From Actinoplanes oblitus (GTDB taxonomy: Bacteria; Actinomycetota; Actinomycetes; Mycobacteriales; Micromonosporaceae), in assembly GCF_030252345.1 (NCBI RefSeq), contig NZ_CP126980.1, positions 3,487,501 to 3,551,500 of the forward strand: a stretch of DNA of 64,000 bases, read 5' to 3'. Shown piece by piece: positions 51,115-60,371 of the stretch. A program made the translations under genes and the position numbers. The notes below the pieces were generated by a model. It saw only the letters and a program-made list of their open reading frames with translations, did no database searches and was not told where the DNA came from. Each line of letters begins with the position of its first letter. The stretch's first letter is position 1.

Positions 51115-52124
51115 GCATCGACGCCACCGGAACGGTGGTCACCTCGGTCCTGCTCGTCGTGGCGATCACCGTGCTGCTGGCCGCGCTCTGGCCACGCGTG
51201 CGGGTGCTGGCCCGGATCGCGCTGGTCACGGCAGTGGTCCTGAGCGTCACCGGGACGGCCCTGCTCGAACTCAACCGGCTCACCGAGACCTACCCGAGCT
51301 GGGGTGAGCTGGCCGGCTCCACGGCGCCGCCGCCACCCCGGCCGGTGCTGCCCGGTCAGGGCCGGCTGGCGACGTTCCAGGTGCCGGGGCCGGCCAGCGG
51401 GATGAACGAGCCGATGACCGTCTACCTGCCCGCCGCCTACTTCACCCCGGACGGCGCGCGGCTGCGCTTCCCGGTGATCGAGGCGCTGCACGGCTACCCG
51501 GGCACGCCCGAGTCCTGGATCCGCCGGCTGGACATCGCCGGGCACCTCGACCGGGAGATCACCGCCGGCCGGATGGCGCCCACCGTCGTGCTGCTGCCGC
51601 ACCAGACCCCGCAGCGGCTGCTCGACACCGAGTGCGTCAACCTGGTCGGGGGAGCGCAGGCCGAGACGTACCTGACCCGTGACGTACCCGACTGGGCCGC
51701 CACCCACCTGCGGATCCGCACCGACGCCGCGGCCTGGGGGCTGACCGGTTACTCGGCCGGCGCGTTCTGCGCGATGAACCTCGCCCTCAAACATCCGGAC
51801 CGCTACGCCGCGGCGGCCAGCCTGTCCGGTTATGCCAACCCCGGCATCAAGGTCGGCGACCACAGCGAGAAGACCACCAACAACATCGCCTGGCGCCTCG
51901 CCCACCGGCCGCAGCCGCCGATCGCCCTGTGGCTCGGCTGGGCCGCCGACGACCGCTCCGCCAACAAGGGCTCGCGCCGGGTGGCGCGGCTGGCCCGGCC
52001 GCCGCTGCGCGTGACGACAGCTGTCATCCCGCACGGCGGTCACAGTTACGCGACCTGGCGCGAGATGGAGCCGCCGGCCTTCGACTGGCTCTCCGCCCAC
52101 CTCGCCCGGCCCGTGCCCCTCTGA
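51111..52124 (+). CDS. Membrane-anchored alpha/beta-hydrolase (esterase D type)
   Basis: A 337-residue protein starting at GTG 51111. Two membrane helices lie in residues 10-55, with NRLTETYPSWGELAG after them; the extracytoplasmic catalytic domain (90-335) is of the putative esterase/Ag85-like family. GYSAG with nucleophile Ser215, ALHGYPGTP, the oxyanion region, and His near 310 in PHGGHSYATW complete the triad. It is the last gene of the overlapped operon with a DUF2156 aminoacyl-lipid synthase; the pair could add and remove acyl or aminoacyl groups on envelope lipids. Confidence 0.85.
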   Translation: MSIDATGTVVTSVLLVVAITVLLAALWPRVRVLARIALVTAVVLSVTGTALLELNRLTETYPSWGELAGSTAPPPPRPVLPGQGRLATFQVPGPASGMNEPMTVYLPAAYFTPDGARLRFPVIEALHGYPGTPESWIRRLDIAGHLDREITAGRMAPTVVLLPHQTPQRLLDTECVNLVGGAQAETYLTRDVPDWAATHLRIRTDAAAWGLTGYSAGAFCAMNLALKHPDRYAAAASLSGYANPGIKVGDHSEKTTNNIAWRLAHRPQPPIALWLGWAADDRSANKGSRRVARLARPPLRVTTAVIPHGGHSYATWREMEPPAFDWLSAHLARPVPL

Positions 52125-52481
52125 GCGGGCGGCCACCGCGGGTCCGGACAAGACCATCCTCGCTGCCGCGATGCCGCGCTGCGGGTTCCGGATCCTTTTC
52201 CGGTACGACTCGGCGTCCCGTGGCGGTCGGCTCGCGAGGCCCGGCCCCCGCACGACCGCAGCGCGTGTCGTGCGGGTCCGCCGACCCTCACGGCCTCCCG
52301 GCGGGGCTGCCGGGGTGGTGTGAGCCGGCCGGGAGGCGCCGCACTCGGGTGGCCGGCGCGGTCTTGCTTGTCGGTATTCGTCCAGGTATCGGAGCCGCGG
52401 CGCTTGCTGGGCGGTATCGAACCGGATCGGCGTTCCCGGGTGTACGCCCTGACGAGAGAGGCCGTCAGGGGGAGAGATCAG
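52125..52481. other. Gene-free gap
   Basis: About 357 bases between the esterase stop and the Pro-rich membrane protein. I see no gene, repeat or clear terminator. It should contain the promoter of the downstream gene; the only signal is AGGGGGAG just before its start. Confidence 0.5.
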
Positions 52482-53729
52482 ATGAGCCAGGGGCCGCAGT
52501 ACCCGTCGTGGGAAGAGCCGCAACCGGCGATGCCGGCGGCTGCGTCGTGGAATCGGCAACCATCGGCGAGGCCGGCGGCTCCGCTGTGGGACGAGCCGTC
52601 GTCGGCGGCGCCCGGGGCTCCGACGTGGGATCACCGGCCGGCGGCTCCGCTGTGGGACCCGCGGCCGGTGGTCCATCCCGAGAGCCGGCCGGGCTACTAC
52701 GGGGCGCCGCAGCCGGCCGCCGGTTCCGCCATCGCGATCACCATGCGGTACGCGCCGATCGCCTTCCTGCTCGGCTTCGTGCGGCCGGTGCTCACCATCG
52801 ACGACCAGCCGGTGCGGGCGGCCTGGAGACGCCGGATCGTCGTACCGGTGAGCCCCGGCCCGCACCTCCTGCGCGCCCACGTGCCGTACCTGGTTCCGCG
52901 CCGGATCGGCGGAGCCGAGCTGCCGGTCGGTGTCGCCCCCGGCCAGATGATCTCCCTGGAGTACCGCGCCCCGGTGCTCGTCTTCCTGCGCGGCACCCTC
53001 GGCAGCCCGCCGCGGAAATACCCGGGCCTGGCCGCCGCGGTCCTGCTCAGCGTCGTCCTGGCGGTGACGGCCCTGGGCACCGGGATGGCCGCCGCCCGGA
53101 GCCGGGTCCTGCCCGGCGCTGCCGGTACCCTGCCGCGGACCCCGGCGACGCCGGATCTCACCGCGCCCGCCTTCCCGGTGGATCCGACCGGCCCCGCCGT
53201 GCCCACCTTCCCCGGCGCGGGCGGGACCACGCCGGAACTGCGGCCCGACGCGCCTCGCCGCGAGGTGACCGGTGCGACGTTCGGCGCCGGGGACGAGACG
53301 GTCACCATGGCGTTCCGGGGGTGGCCGTTCGCGTTCCGTGCGCCGGACACCTGGAGCTGCCGGCCCGCCCGGACCGACCTGCCGGACGGGCAGGCCTGGC
53401 TCTGCGCCGACGAGCGGGGCGGGGGCGGCGAGCGCGCCGGCATCGTGTTGCGGGCCTGCCCCGCCACCTGCGCCGCCGCCGACAAGGCGCGGCTGGTCAC
53501 GGACTGGCTCGGCAACGCCCCCGGCGTGCGCAAAGCCGGCGGCAACACCCGGTTCCGCCAGCGCACCACCAACCCGGGCGGCAAGTACGAGCTGAAGCTC
53601 AGCCACTTCTTCACCGACCCGGCGTCGGGCCGGAAGTTCCAGGTCGGCGTGGCGGCCGAGGCACCCACCGCGAAGAAGTCCGCGGCCCAGCGGGTGGTCA
53701 ACGAGATCCTGTCCCAGACGACCTTCTGA
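52482..53729 (+). CDS. Hypothetical Pro/Trp-rich single-pass membrane protein
   Basis: A 415-residue protein. Residues 1-80 are a disordered Pro/Ala/Trp region with repeats (PLWDEPS, PTWDHR, PLWDPR). A folded segment follows (residues 85-175, YAPIAFLLGFVRPVLTIDDQPVRAAW, resembling cytosolic domains that precede one TM). A helix lies near 185-208, then an extracytoplasmic part with Pro-rich spacer and a C-terminal domain (FRGWPFAFRAPDTWSCR, four Cys: SCRP, LCAD, ACPATCAA) probably disulfide-bonded. I do not recognise it. ATG 52482 follows GGGGGAGAGATCAG. Secretion/cell-wall function is possible. Confidence 0.72.
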   Translation: MSQGPQYPSWEEPQPAMPAAASWNRQPSARPAAPLWDEPSSAAPGAPTWDHRPAAPLWDPRPVVHPESRPGYYGAPQPAAGSAIAITMRYAPIAFLLGFVRPVLTIDDQPVRAAWRRRIVVPVSPGPHLLRAHVPYLVPRRIGGAELPVGVAPGQMISLEYRAPVLVFLRGTLGSPPRKYPGLAAAVLLSVVLAVTALGTGMAAARSRVLPGAAGTLPRTPATPDLTAPAFPVDPTGPAVPTFPGAGGTTPELRPDAPRREVTGATFGAGDETVTMAFRGWPFAFRAPDTWSCRPARTDLPDGQAWLCADERGGGGERAGIVLRACPATCAAADKARLVTDWLGNAPGVRKAGGNTRFRQRTTNPGGKYELKLSHFFTDPASGRKFQVGVAAEAPTAKKSAAQRVVNEILSQTTF

Positions 53730-53753
53730 CCGCCGATGACGCCCAGGCCCGCG

Positions 53754-53861
53754 ATGCCGACCAGACTCACCATGCCGACCAGGCCCGCGATGCCGACCAG
53801 ACTCACCATGCCGACCAGGCCCGGGATGCCGACCAGACTCACCATGCCGACCAGGCCCGGG
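53754..53861. repeat. 18/36-bp tandem repeat
   Basis: ATGCCGACCAG recurs every 18 bases at 53754, 53772, 53790, 53808, 53826 and 53844, with alternate tails ACTCACC and GCCCGCG, giving three 36-bp units. It lies between the convergent Pro-rich protein and histidine kinase genes. Short ORFs on both strands turn it into six-residue repeats, but there is no evidence that they are translated. Confidence 0.75.
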
Positions 53862-53940
53862 TTGACGACCAGACCCAGGGGCCGGCCCCGGCCGCGGCGA
53901 CGGCCGGGCCGCCCGCCGCGCCCGACCCGCCGCCGGCGGT

Positions 53941-55431
<1,491 letters not shown>

Positions 55432-55684
55432 ATCGGCACGGTAGAGGATGCCGGATCGATCGGCTCGTCCGACCGGTCACGGGCGCGTCGTCCGGCGTAC
55501 CGGAAAGCGGTTTTAATGATGCCGTGGTTCCGGAACCTGGCCGAGGGTGGCGCGCTGACCTGTGGATTCTCGGCCGGTACCGGTTTCGGCGCATTGACAT
55601 CGGTTAACAGCCCGTTCACAGTGGCGGCGAGAGAGCGCTTTCTCGACACCCTCCGTCCCCCGTGGCTGGAAAGGCTCGTCAATC

Positions 55685-56950
55685 ATGCGAAAAAGTCCCC
55701 TGCTGGCCGGCGCCGTCACCGCCGCGCTGGTCACCTCCGTGCTGGTCGCCGCCACCGCGGCCAGCGCCGCCGACGGCCTGCTCTCGCAGGGCAAGCCGGT
55801 GACCGCCTCGTCCACCGAGTCGGCCGCGTTCCCGGCCGTCAACGCCGTCGACGGCAACCTCGGCACCCGCTGGTCCAGCGCCTTCAGCGACCCGCAGTGG
55901 CTGCGGATCGACCTCGGCGCCAGCGCCACGATCACCTCGGTCACCCTCGACTGGGAGGCCGCGTACGCCACGTCCTTCACCCTGCAGAGCTCGGCGACCG
56001 GCAGCTCCTGGACCACCCTCTACAGCACCACGACCGGCGCCGGCGGCCGGCAGAACCTGCCGGTCGCGGGCAGCGGCCGCTACGTCCGGCTGACCACCAC
56101 GGCGCGGGCCACGCAGTGGGGCGTGTCGCTCAACGAGTTCCAGGTCTACGGCTCCGGCGGCGGCACCACGACCCCGACCATCCCGCCCGGGGCGGTCCGG
56201 GTCGCCGAGTTCCTCGCCGACTGCCCGTTCAGTCACCGGCTGCCCGACGACCCGATCGTCTTCCCGAACCTGCCCGGCGCCTCGCACCTGCACAGCTTCT
56301 TCGGCAGCGAGGTGACCAACGCGTCCACCACGGTCAACGACCTGATCAACGCGAACAGCAACTGCAACCCGTCGATCGACAAGTCGTCCTACTGGATCCC
56401 CACGCTGTACCAGGACAATGTGCCGGTCGAGCCGACCACCGGCGTCTTCTACTACCTCGGCGAGGGTGTCTCGGACGCGCTGATCGCGCAGACCCAGCCG
56501 TTCCCGGTGGGCCTGCGGGTGGTGGCCGGCAACGCGAAGGCGACCGGCCCGGCCGACAACACGATCGCCCGCTGGTCCTGCCTGCACCACGGCGAGGTCA
56601 ACCCGTCGACCGATTTCGTCAACTGCCCGGCCGACTCGATGCTGGAGTCGTACCTGGACTTCCCGCACTGCTGGGACGGCAAGAACCTGGACTCGGCCGA
56701 CCACAAGAGCCACATGGCGTACCCGGTCGGCAACGCCTGCCCGGCCAGCCACCCGGTGGTGGTGCCGAAGCTGCGCCAGGTCATGCGCTACCCGGTCAAC
56801 GGGGACCCGGCCCGGCTGCGGCTCGCCTCCGGCCGCGGGTACACGATGCACGGCGACTTCTTCAACGCCTGGCCCGCCGACGAGATGGCGCGCCGTGTCA
56901 ACGACTGCATCCGGATCATCGTGAAGTGCGGGACCGACGGCCGGCCCTGA
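55685..56950 (+). CDS. Secreted discoidin (F5/8-C) and DUF1996 protein
   Basis: A 421-residue secreted protein. Signal peptide: residues 1-28 (ATAASAADG cleavage zone). Residues 30-158 form an F5/8 type C/CBM32-like sugar-binding domain (LLSQGKPVTASSTESAAFPAVNAVDGNLGTRWSSAFSDPQWLRIDLG). After a Thr/Gly/Pro linker, residues 170-421 are DUF1996 (RVAEFLADCPFSHRLPDDPIVFPNLPGASHLHSFFGS, KSSYWIPTLYQD, SHMAYPVG), a domain common in secreted fungal and actinobacterial proteins with unknown activity, often carrying a His-rich site. ATG 55685 follows AAAGGCTCGTC. It probably acts on a polysaccharide outside the cell. Confidence 0.88.
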   Translation: MRKSPLLAGAVTAALVTSVLVAATAASAADGLLSQGKPVTASSTESAAFPAVNAVDGNLGTRWSSAFSDPQWLRIDLGASATITSVTLDWEAAYATSFTLQSSATGSSWTTLYSTTTGAGGRQNLPVAGSGRYVRLTTTARATQWGVSLNEFQVYGSGGGTTTPTIPPGAVRVAEFLADCPFSHRLPDDPIVFPNLPGASHLHSFFGSEVTNASTTVNDLINANSNCNPSIDKSSYWIPTLYQDNVPVEPTTGVFYYLGEGVSDALIAQTQPFPVGLRVVAGNAKATGPADNTIARWSCLHHGEVNPSTDFVNCPADSMLESYLDFPHCWDGKNLDSADHKSHMAYPVGNACPASHPVVVPKLRQVMRYPVNGDPARLRLASGRGYTMHGDFFNAWPADEMARRVNDCIRIIVKCGTDGRP

Positions 56951-57023
56951 CCGCTTGAGATCGGCCCCGTTCCAGGCCGGAAGGCCCTGGGGCGGGGTCC
57001 GGCGGCGGGCTACGTTGGGCGCC

Positions 57024-57737
57024 ATGCGAACCACCGGGCGGAGGTTCATCCCGCCACAGCACGGTGCCTGGGCGATGCTGCTCCTGCCGTACCTCATCGG
57101 GGTGCTGACCGCGGGTTTCCGCTGGCCGCACGTGCCTCTGCTGCTCGCCTGGCTGTCCGGCTACCTGCTCTCCTACTACGCCCTGCAAGCGGTGAAGACC
57201 CGGCGCCCCGGCAGATGCAGAGACCAATTGCTCGCGTACGCCCTGAGCACCACCCTCTTCGGCGCGACCGTCGTCGTCGCCTGCCCAGCGGTACTGCGGT
57301 ACGCCCTGGTTTTCGTGCTGTTGCTCGGGCTGAACGCCTACTACGCCTGGCAGCGCCGGGAGCGGGCCCTGCTCAACGACCTCGTCTCGGTGGTGCAGAG
57401 CTGTCTCATGGTCTTCGTGGCCGCCACCGTCGCCGGCGTCCCGCCCGCCGAGGTGGCGATCCCGTTCACCGTCGTGTTGCTCTACTTCACCGGCACCGTG
57501 CTCTACGTCAAGACGATGATCCGCGAGCGGGGCAGCATCGCCTACCGCCGCGCGTCAGCCGGCTACCACCTGGCCGCGGCCGTCGTCGCCGGCTGGCTGA
57601 GCTGGCCGCTCGGCGTGCTGTTCGGCCTGCTCGCGCTCCGCGCCCTGGTGCTGCCCCGCCGCCGTCTCACCCCGAAGCAGGTCGGCCTGCTGGAGATCGC
57701 CGCCTGCCTGGTGCTCGGCACCCTGGTCCTGCAGTGA
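57024..57737 (+). CDS. YwiC-like membrane protein
   Basis: A 237-residue membrane protein with six to seven helices. RRFIPPQHGAWAMLLLPYLIGVL at the N-terminus is the hallmark of the YwiC-like family; YYALQAVKTRR, LLNDLVSVVQSC and LYVKTMIRERGS are also typical. The function is unknown; homologues sit near nitrate respiration genes in Bacillus, but none are present here. ATG 57024 lies 7 bases after TACGTT. A 40-residue remnant overlaps its stop. Confidence 0.85.
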   Translation: MRTTGRRFIPPQHGAWAMLLLPYLIGVLTAGFRWPHVPLLLAWLSGYLLSYYALQAVKTRRPGRCRDQLLAYALSTTLFGATVVVACPAVLRYALVFVLLLGLNAYYAWQRRERALLNDLVSVVQSCLMVFVAATVAGVPPAEVAIPFTVVLLYFTGTVLYVKTMIRERGSIAYRRASAGYHLAAAVVAGWLSWPLGVLFGLLALRALVLPRRRLTPKQVGLLEIAACLVLGTLVLQ

Positions 57738-57856
57738 TCGACGCCGGGGTGGTGCGGGTGGACATCCCCGGCACCCGAGCCCTCACCGAGCTGGCCGACG
57801 TCCACCGCGACGCGGCGGCCGGCAGGTTGCGCGGCACGACGATCCTGCTGCCCTGA
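57734..57856 (+). pseudogene. 3' remnant of a zinc-type (MDR) oxidoreductase gene
   Basis: A 40-codon frame begins at GTG 57734, inside the YwiC-like stop (GTGA), and ends in LTELADVHRDAAAGRLRGTTILLP. This resembles the C-terminal end of quinone-oxidoreductase/alcohol-dehydrogenase proteins, which close with an AEAHR...GKVVL element. The nucleotide-binding and catalytic domains are absent. It is most likely a deletion remnant, although a translated short tail peptide cannot be excluded. The repeat field starts right behind it. Confidence 0.5.
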
Positions 57857-57945
57857 GCAGACCTGCTGCCCTGAGCAGACCCGCAGCCCACCCGCTGCCC
57901 TGAGCAGACCTGCTCCCCTGAGCAGACCTGCTCCCCTGAGCAGCG
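57853..57945. repeat. 18-19-bp direct repeats
   Basis: CTGAGCAGACCTGCTSCC-like units recur at about 57853, 57871, 57900, 57918 and 57936, mostly 18 bases apart, just after the oxidoreductase remnant. They are not related to the larger 61-63-bp array that follows. Confidence 0.65.
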
Positions 57946-57952
57946 ACCGTCA

Positions 57953-57987
57953 GCACCCCTGTGCCGGCCGGACCGGCACAGGGGTGC
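57953..57987 (+). terminator. Strong hairpin terminator
   Basis: GCACCCCTGTGCCGG (57953-57967) pairs perfectly over 15 bp with 57973-57987 around the loop CCGGA. It follows the YwiC-like gene and remnant and probably ends their transcript; no T-run, as at the other hairpins here. Confidence 0.7.
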
Positions 57988-58041
57988 GTTGTGCCGGCGA
58001 TCCGTGTCCTTGCCGCCGCGGCTCCCCGCTCCAGGTCAGCT

Positions 58042-58720
58042 CCGGCTGGCACTCACGGTGGTCTCACCGCCCCAAACACCACCGTCACGGCCAGCCGGAA
58101 CGGTGGGCTGGCACTCACGGTGGTCTCAGCGCGCGGGAGACCACCGTCATGGCCAGCCGGGAGCCGGGCTGGCACTCACGGTGGTCTCAGCGCGCGGGAG
58201 ACCACCGTCATGGCCAGCCGGGGCGGGTGGGTTGGTGCTCATGGTGGTCTCGGCGTTCGGGAGACCACCGTTACGGCCAGCCGGGGCGGGTGGGTTGGTG
58301 CTCATGGTGGTCTCGGCGTTCGGGAGACCACCGTTACGGCCAGCCGGGGCGGGTGGGTTGGTGCTCATGGTGGTCTCGGCGTTCGGGAGACCACCGTTAC
58401 GGCCAGCCGGGGCGGGTGGGCTGGTGCTCATGGTGGTCTCGGCGTTCGGGAGACCACCGTTACGGCCAGCCGGGGCGGGTGGGCTGGTGCTCATGGTGGT
58501 CTCAGTGCCCGGGAGACCACCGCCATGGCCAGCCGGGAGCCGGGCTGGTGCTCATGGTGGTCTCGGCGCCCCGGACACCACCGTCACGGCCAGCCCGAAG
58601 CCGGGCTGGCAATCACGGTGGTCTCAGTGCTTGGGAGACCACCGTCAGGGCCAGCCGGGGCGGGTGGGCTGGGGCTCATGGTGGTCTCGGCGCTCGGGAG
58701 ACCACCGCCAGGACCAGCCG
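58042..58720. repeat. 61-63-bp hairpin repeat array
   Basis: Eleven units; the ACCACC start recurs at 58078, 58140, 58201, 58264, 58327, 58390, 58453, 58516, 58577, 58638 and 58701, so spacings are 61-63 bases. Each unit is palindromic: GAGACCACCGT opens and ACGGTGGTCTC (or ATGGTGGTCTC) closes a stem with GCCAGCCGG/CCGGCTGGC-type inner arms. Central units at 58264-58453 are nearly identical, suggesting recent duplication. The exact stretch CCGGCTGGCACTCACGGT (58043-58060) also occurs, inverted, in the array at 2221-2560. The 63-bp period keeps frames open in several phases, producing spurious repeat ORFs. Confidence 0.9.
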
Positions 58721-58721
58721 G

Positions 58722-58815
58722 GACGGGGCTTGGCGGGACGGGGCGGGGCTTGGCGGGACGGGGCGGGGACGGGGCGGGGACGGGACGGGGACGGGGCGGG
58801 GCGGGGCGGGGCTGT
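58722..58815. other. G-rich tract with quadruplex potential
   Basis: Immediately after the hairpin array the plus strand runs through GGGACGGGGCGGGG-type blocks with more than ten runs of three or more G within about 90 bases. It could form G-quadruplexes. No gene is seen from 58721 to the GGDEF stop at 58949. Confidence 0.6.
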
Positions 58816-58948
58816 GGGCGTACCGGAAGAGTGACCGCGGTCTGGGGCGGACAGCGGACAGCGACCGGCGGGACACCCGCATCGGGCCCGGGACGGGCGG
58901 GGTCGACGCCCCCGGGGCTTCCCCCCGCCGAAGATCAGGGCAACCGCT

Positions 58949-60367
58949 TCAGCAAGCGGGGCGCAGCAGATCGGTACGCATGCGCGGCTCATACGCCCGG
59001 CAGGTGCCCGGCCTGGTCTTCTTGGCCCGGTACATCGCCAGGTCGGCGTTCTCCACCAGCCGTTCCGCGGTCCGGCCCGCCCCGCTGTACGCGATCCCCA
59101 CGCTCGCCCGCGTCACCACGACCCGCCCGGCGATCTCGAACGGCTCGCCGATCGCGTCGATCACCCGCTGCGCGATGTCCCACGCCTGCTGCTCGGCCAT
59201 GATCGGTTCGAGCAGCACCGCGAACTCGTCGCCGCCGAATCGCGCCGCCATGTCCGTCTCCCGCACCGAGGCGCGCAGCCGCTCCGCCACCCCGCGCAGC
59301 AGCTCGTCCCCGGCGGCGTGCCCGAGCGTGTCGTTGACCTGTTTGAACAGGTCCAGGTCCAGATAGAGCAGGGCGGCGCCGGTGTTCTCCGCGAGCACCT
59401 GCTCGACCCGCCGCAGGAACAGCGTCCGGTTCGGCAGCCGGGTCAGCGAGCAGTGGTGCGCCTCGTGCACCGCCGCCGCCGTGTGCGCGCCGGTCAGCGC
59501 CAGGCTGGCCTGCTCGCTGAAGGCCGCGAGCACGTCGCGCCGCTCGGCGTCACGCACCTCCGGGCACTGCCCCTTGGTCAGCACGAAGGCGCCGGCCACC
59601 CGGTCGCCGATGTGCACCGGAGCGGCGGCCAGCAGGCCCGCGGTGACCGGACGGGCGGCGGCCATCGCCCGGTCCGCCGCGTGCAGGATGTCGTCGCGGT
59701 GACGGAACGCGCCGGCCAGCGAGGCCACCGTGAGCACCGCCGGGTCGTCCACCTCGTGCAGCACCAGCGCGGCGCCGCCGTCCTCGAGCAGCGCCCGCGC
59801 GCCCGAGGTGATCGAGTCGAGCAGCTCGCCCAGCGGGGTGCCCTGGCTCGCCGCCCGCTGCACCCGCAGCAGGGTCTCCAGCATTAGCTCACGCCGCTCC
59901 AGAGCCTCCACCAGCACCAGCCGGGCCGCCGCCTCGCGCTCCTTCTCGTGCCGGAGCTGCTGCTCGGCGGCGAGCGTGCGCAGGCCGCGCAGGGCCAGCC
60001 CGAGCACCTTCGCCATGCCCTGCAGCATCTGGCGTTCCTCGGCCGCGAACGGCTCGCCGGACCGCGCCACCACCAGGCGCTCGTCGTGCCCGCCGGCCAG
60101 GGCGTGCACCGTCACGTAGGCGTCCCCGAGACCCGGGAACGGCGATGTCTCGACGCCGGAGCGGAGCCCGGTGAACAGGGCCGGGTCGGGCGACCGGCCC
60201 AGCCCGACGGAGGCGGCCAGGACGTCCCCGCAGATCACCGCGCCCAGCTCGGCGTCGGTGGCCTCGGTGGCGCGCTGCACCGCGATCCGGGTGGCGATGG
60301 GTTCGTCGCCGGCCCGCGTGATGGCACTGAAGTATTCGCTGAGCTGCAGCATGGACCAGGCGGTCAT
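58949..60367 (-). CDS. GAF-GGDEF diguanylate cyclase
   Basis: A 472-residue protein. A GAF-like domain (residues about 15-130, TRIAVQRATEATDAELGAVI) is followed by a coiled coil (130-165), a second GAF (170-300) and a GGDEF domain (305-460). The catalytic RFGGDEFAVLLE is intact, as is the substrate motif LTRLPNRTLFLRRVEQVL. An RxxD allosteric site is not obvious (SVRETD nearby). It should make cyclic di-GMP from GTP in response to a signal on the GAF domains. It is coupled to the FIST gene upstream, 4 bases after its stop. Confidence 0.88.
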   Translation of the reverse strand: MTAWSMLQLSEYFSAITRAGDEPIATRIAVQRATEATDAELGAVICGDVLAASVGLGRSPDPALFTGLRSGVETSPFPGLGDAYVTVHALAGGHDERLVVARSGEPFAAEERQMLQGMAKVLGLALRGLRTLAAEQQLRHEKEREAAARLVLVEALERRELMLETLLRVQRAASQGTPLGELLDSITSGARALLEDGGAALVLHEVDDPAVLTVASLAGAFRHRDDILHAADRAMAAARPVTAGLLAAAPVHIGDRVAGAFVLTKGQCPEVRDAERRDVLAAFSEQASLALTGAHTAAAVHEAHHCSLTRLPNRTLFLRRVEQVLAENTGAALLYLDLDLFKQVNDTLGHAAGDELLRGVAERLRASVRETDMAARFGGDEFAVLLEPIMAEQQAWDIAQRVIDAIGEPFEIAGRVVVTRASVGIAYSGAGRTAERLVENADLAMYRAKKTRPGTCRAYEPRMRTDLLRPAC

Positions 60368-60371
60368 CGGG

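Noticed and set aside
58147..58494. Minus-strand ORF with a 21-residue repeat
   Set aside because: Same reason; it lacks a ribosome binding site and does not extend beyond the repeats.
57961..59202. Long plus-strand ORFs with regular peptide repeats in the hairpin array
   Set aside because: Open in three phases only because the repeat length is 63; no start signal, no fold, and the stems explain the conservation.
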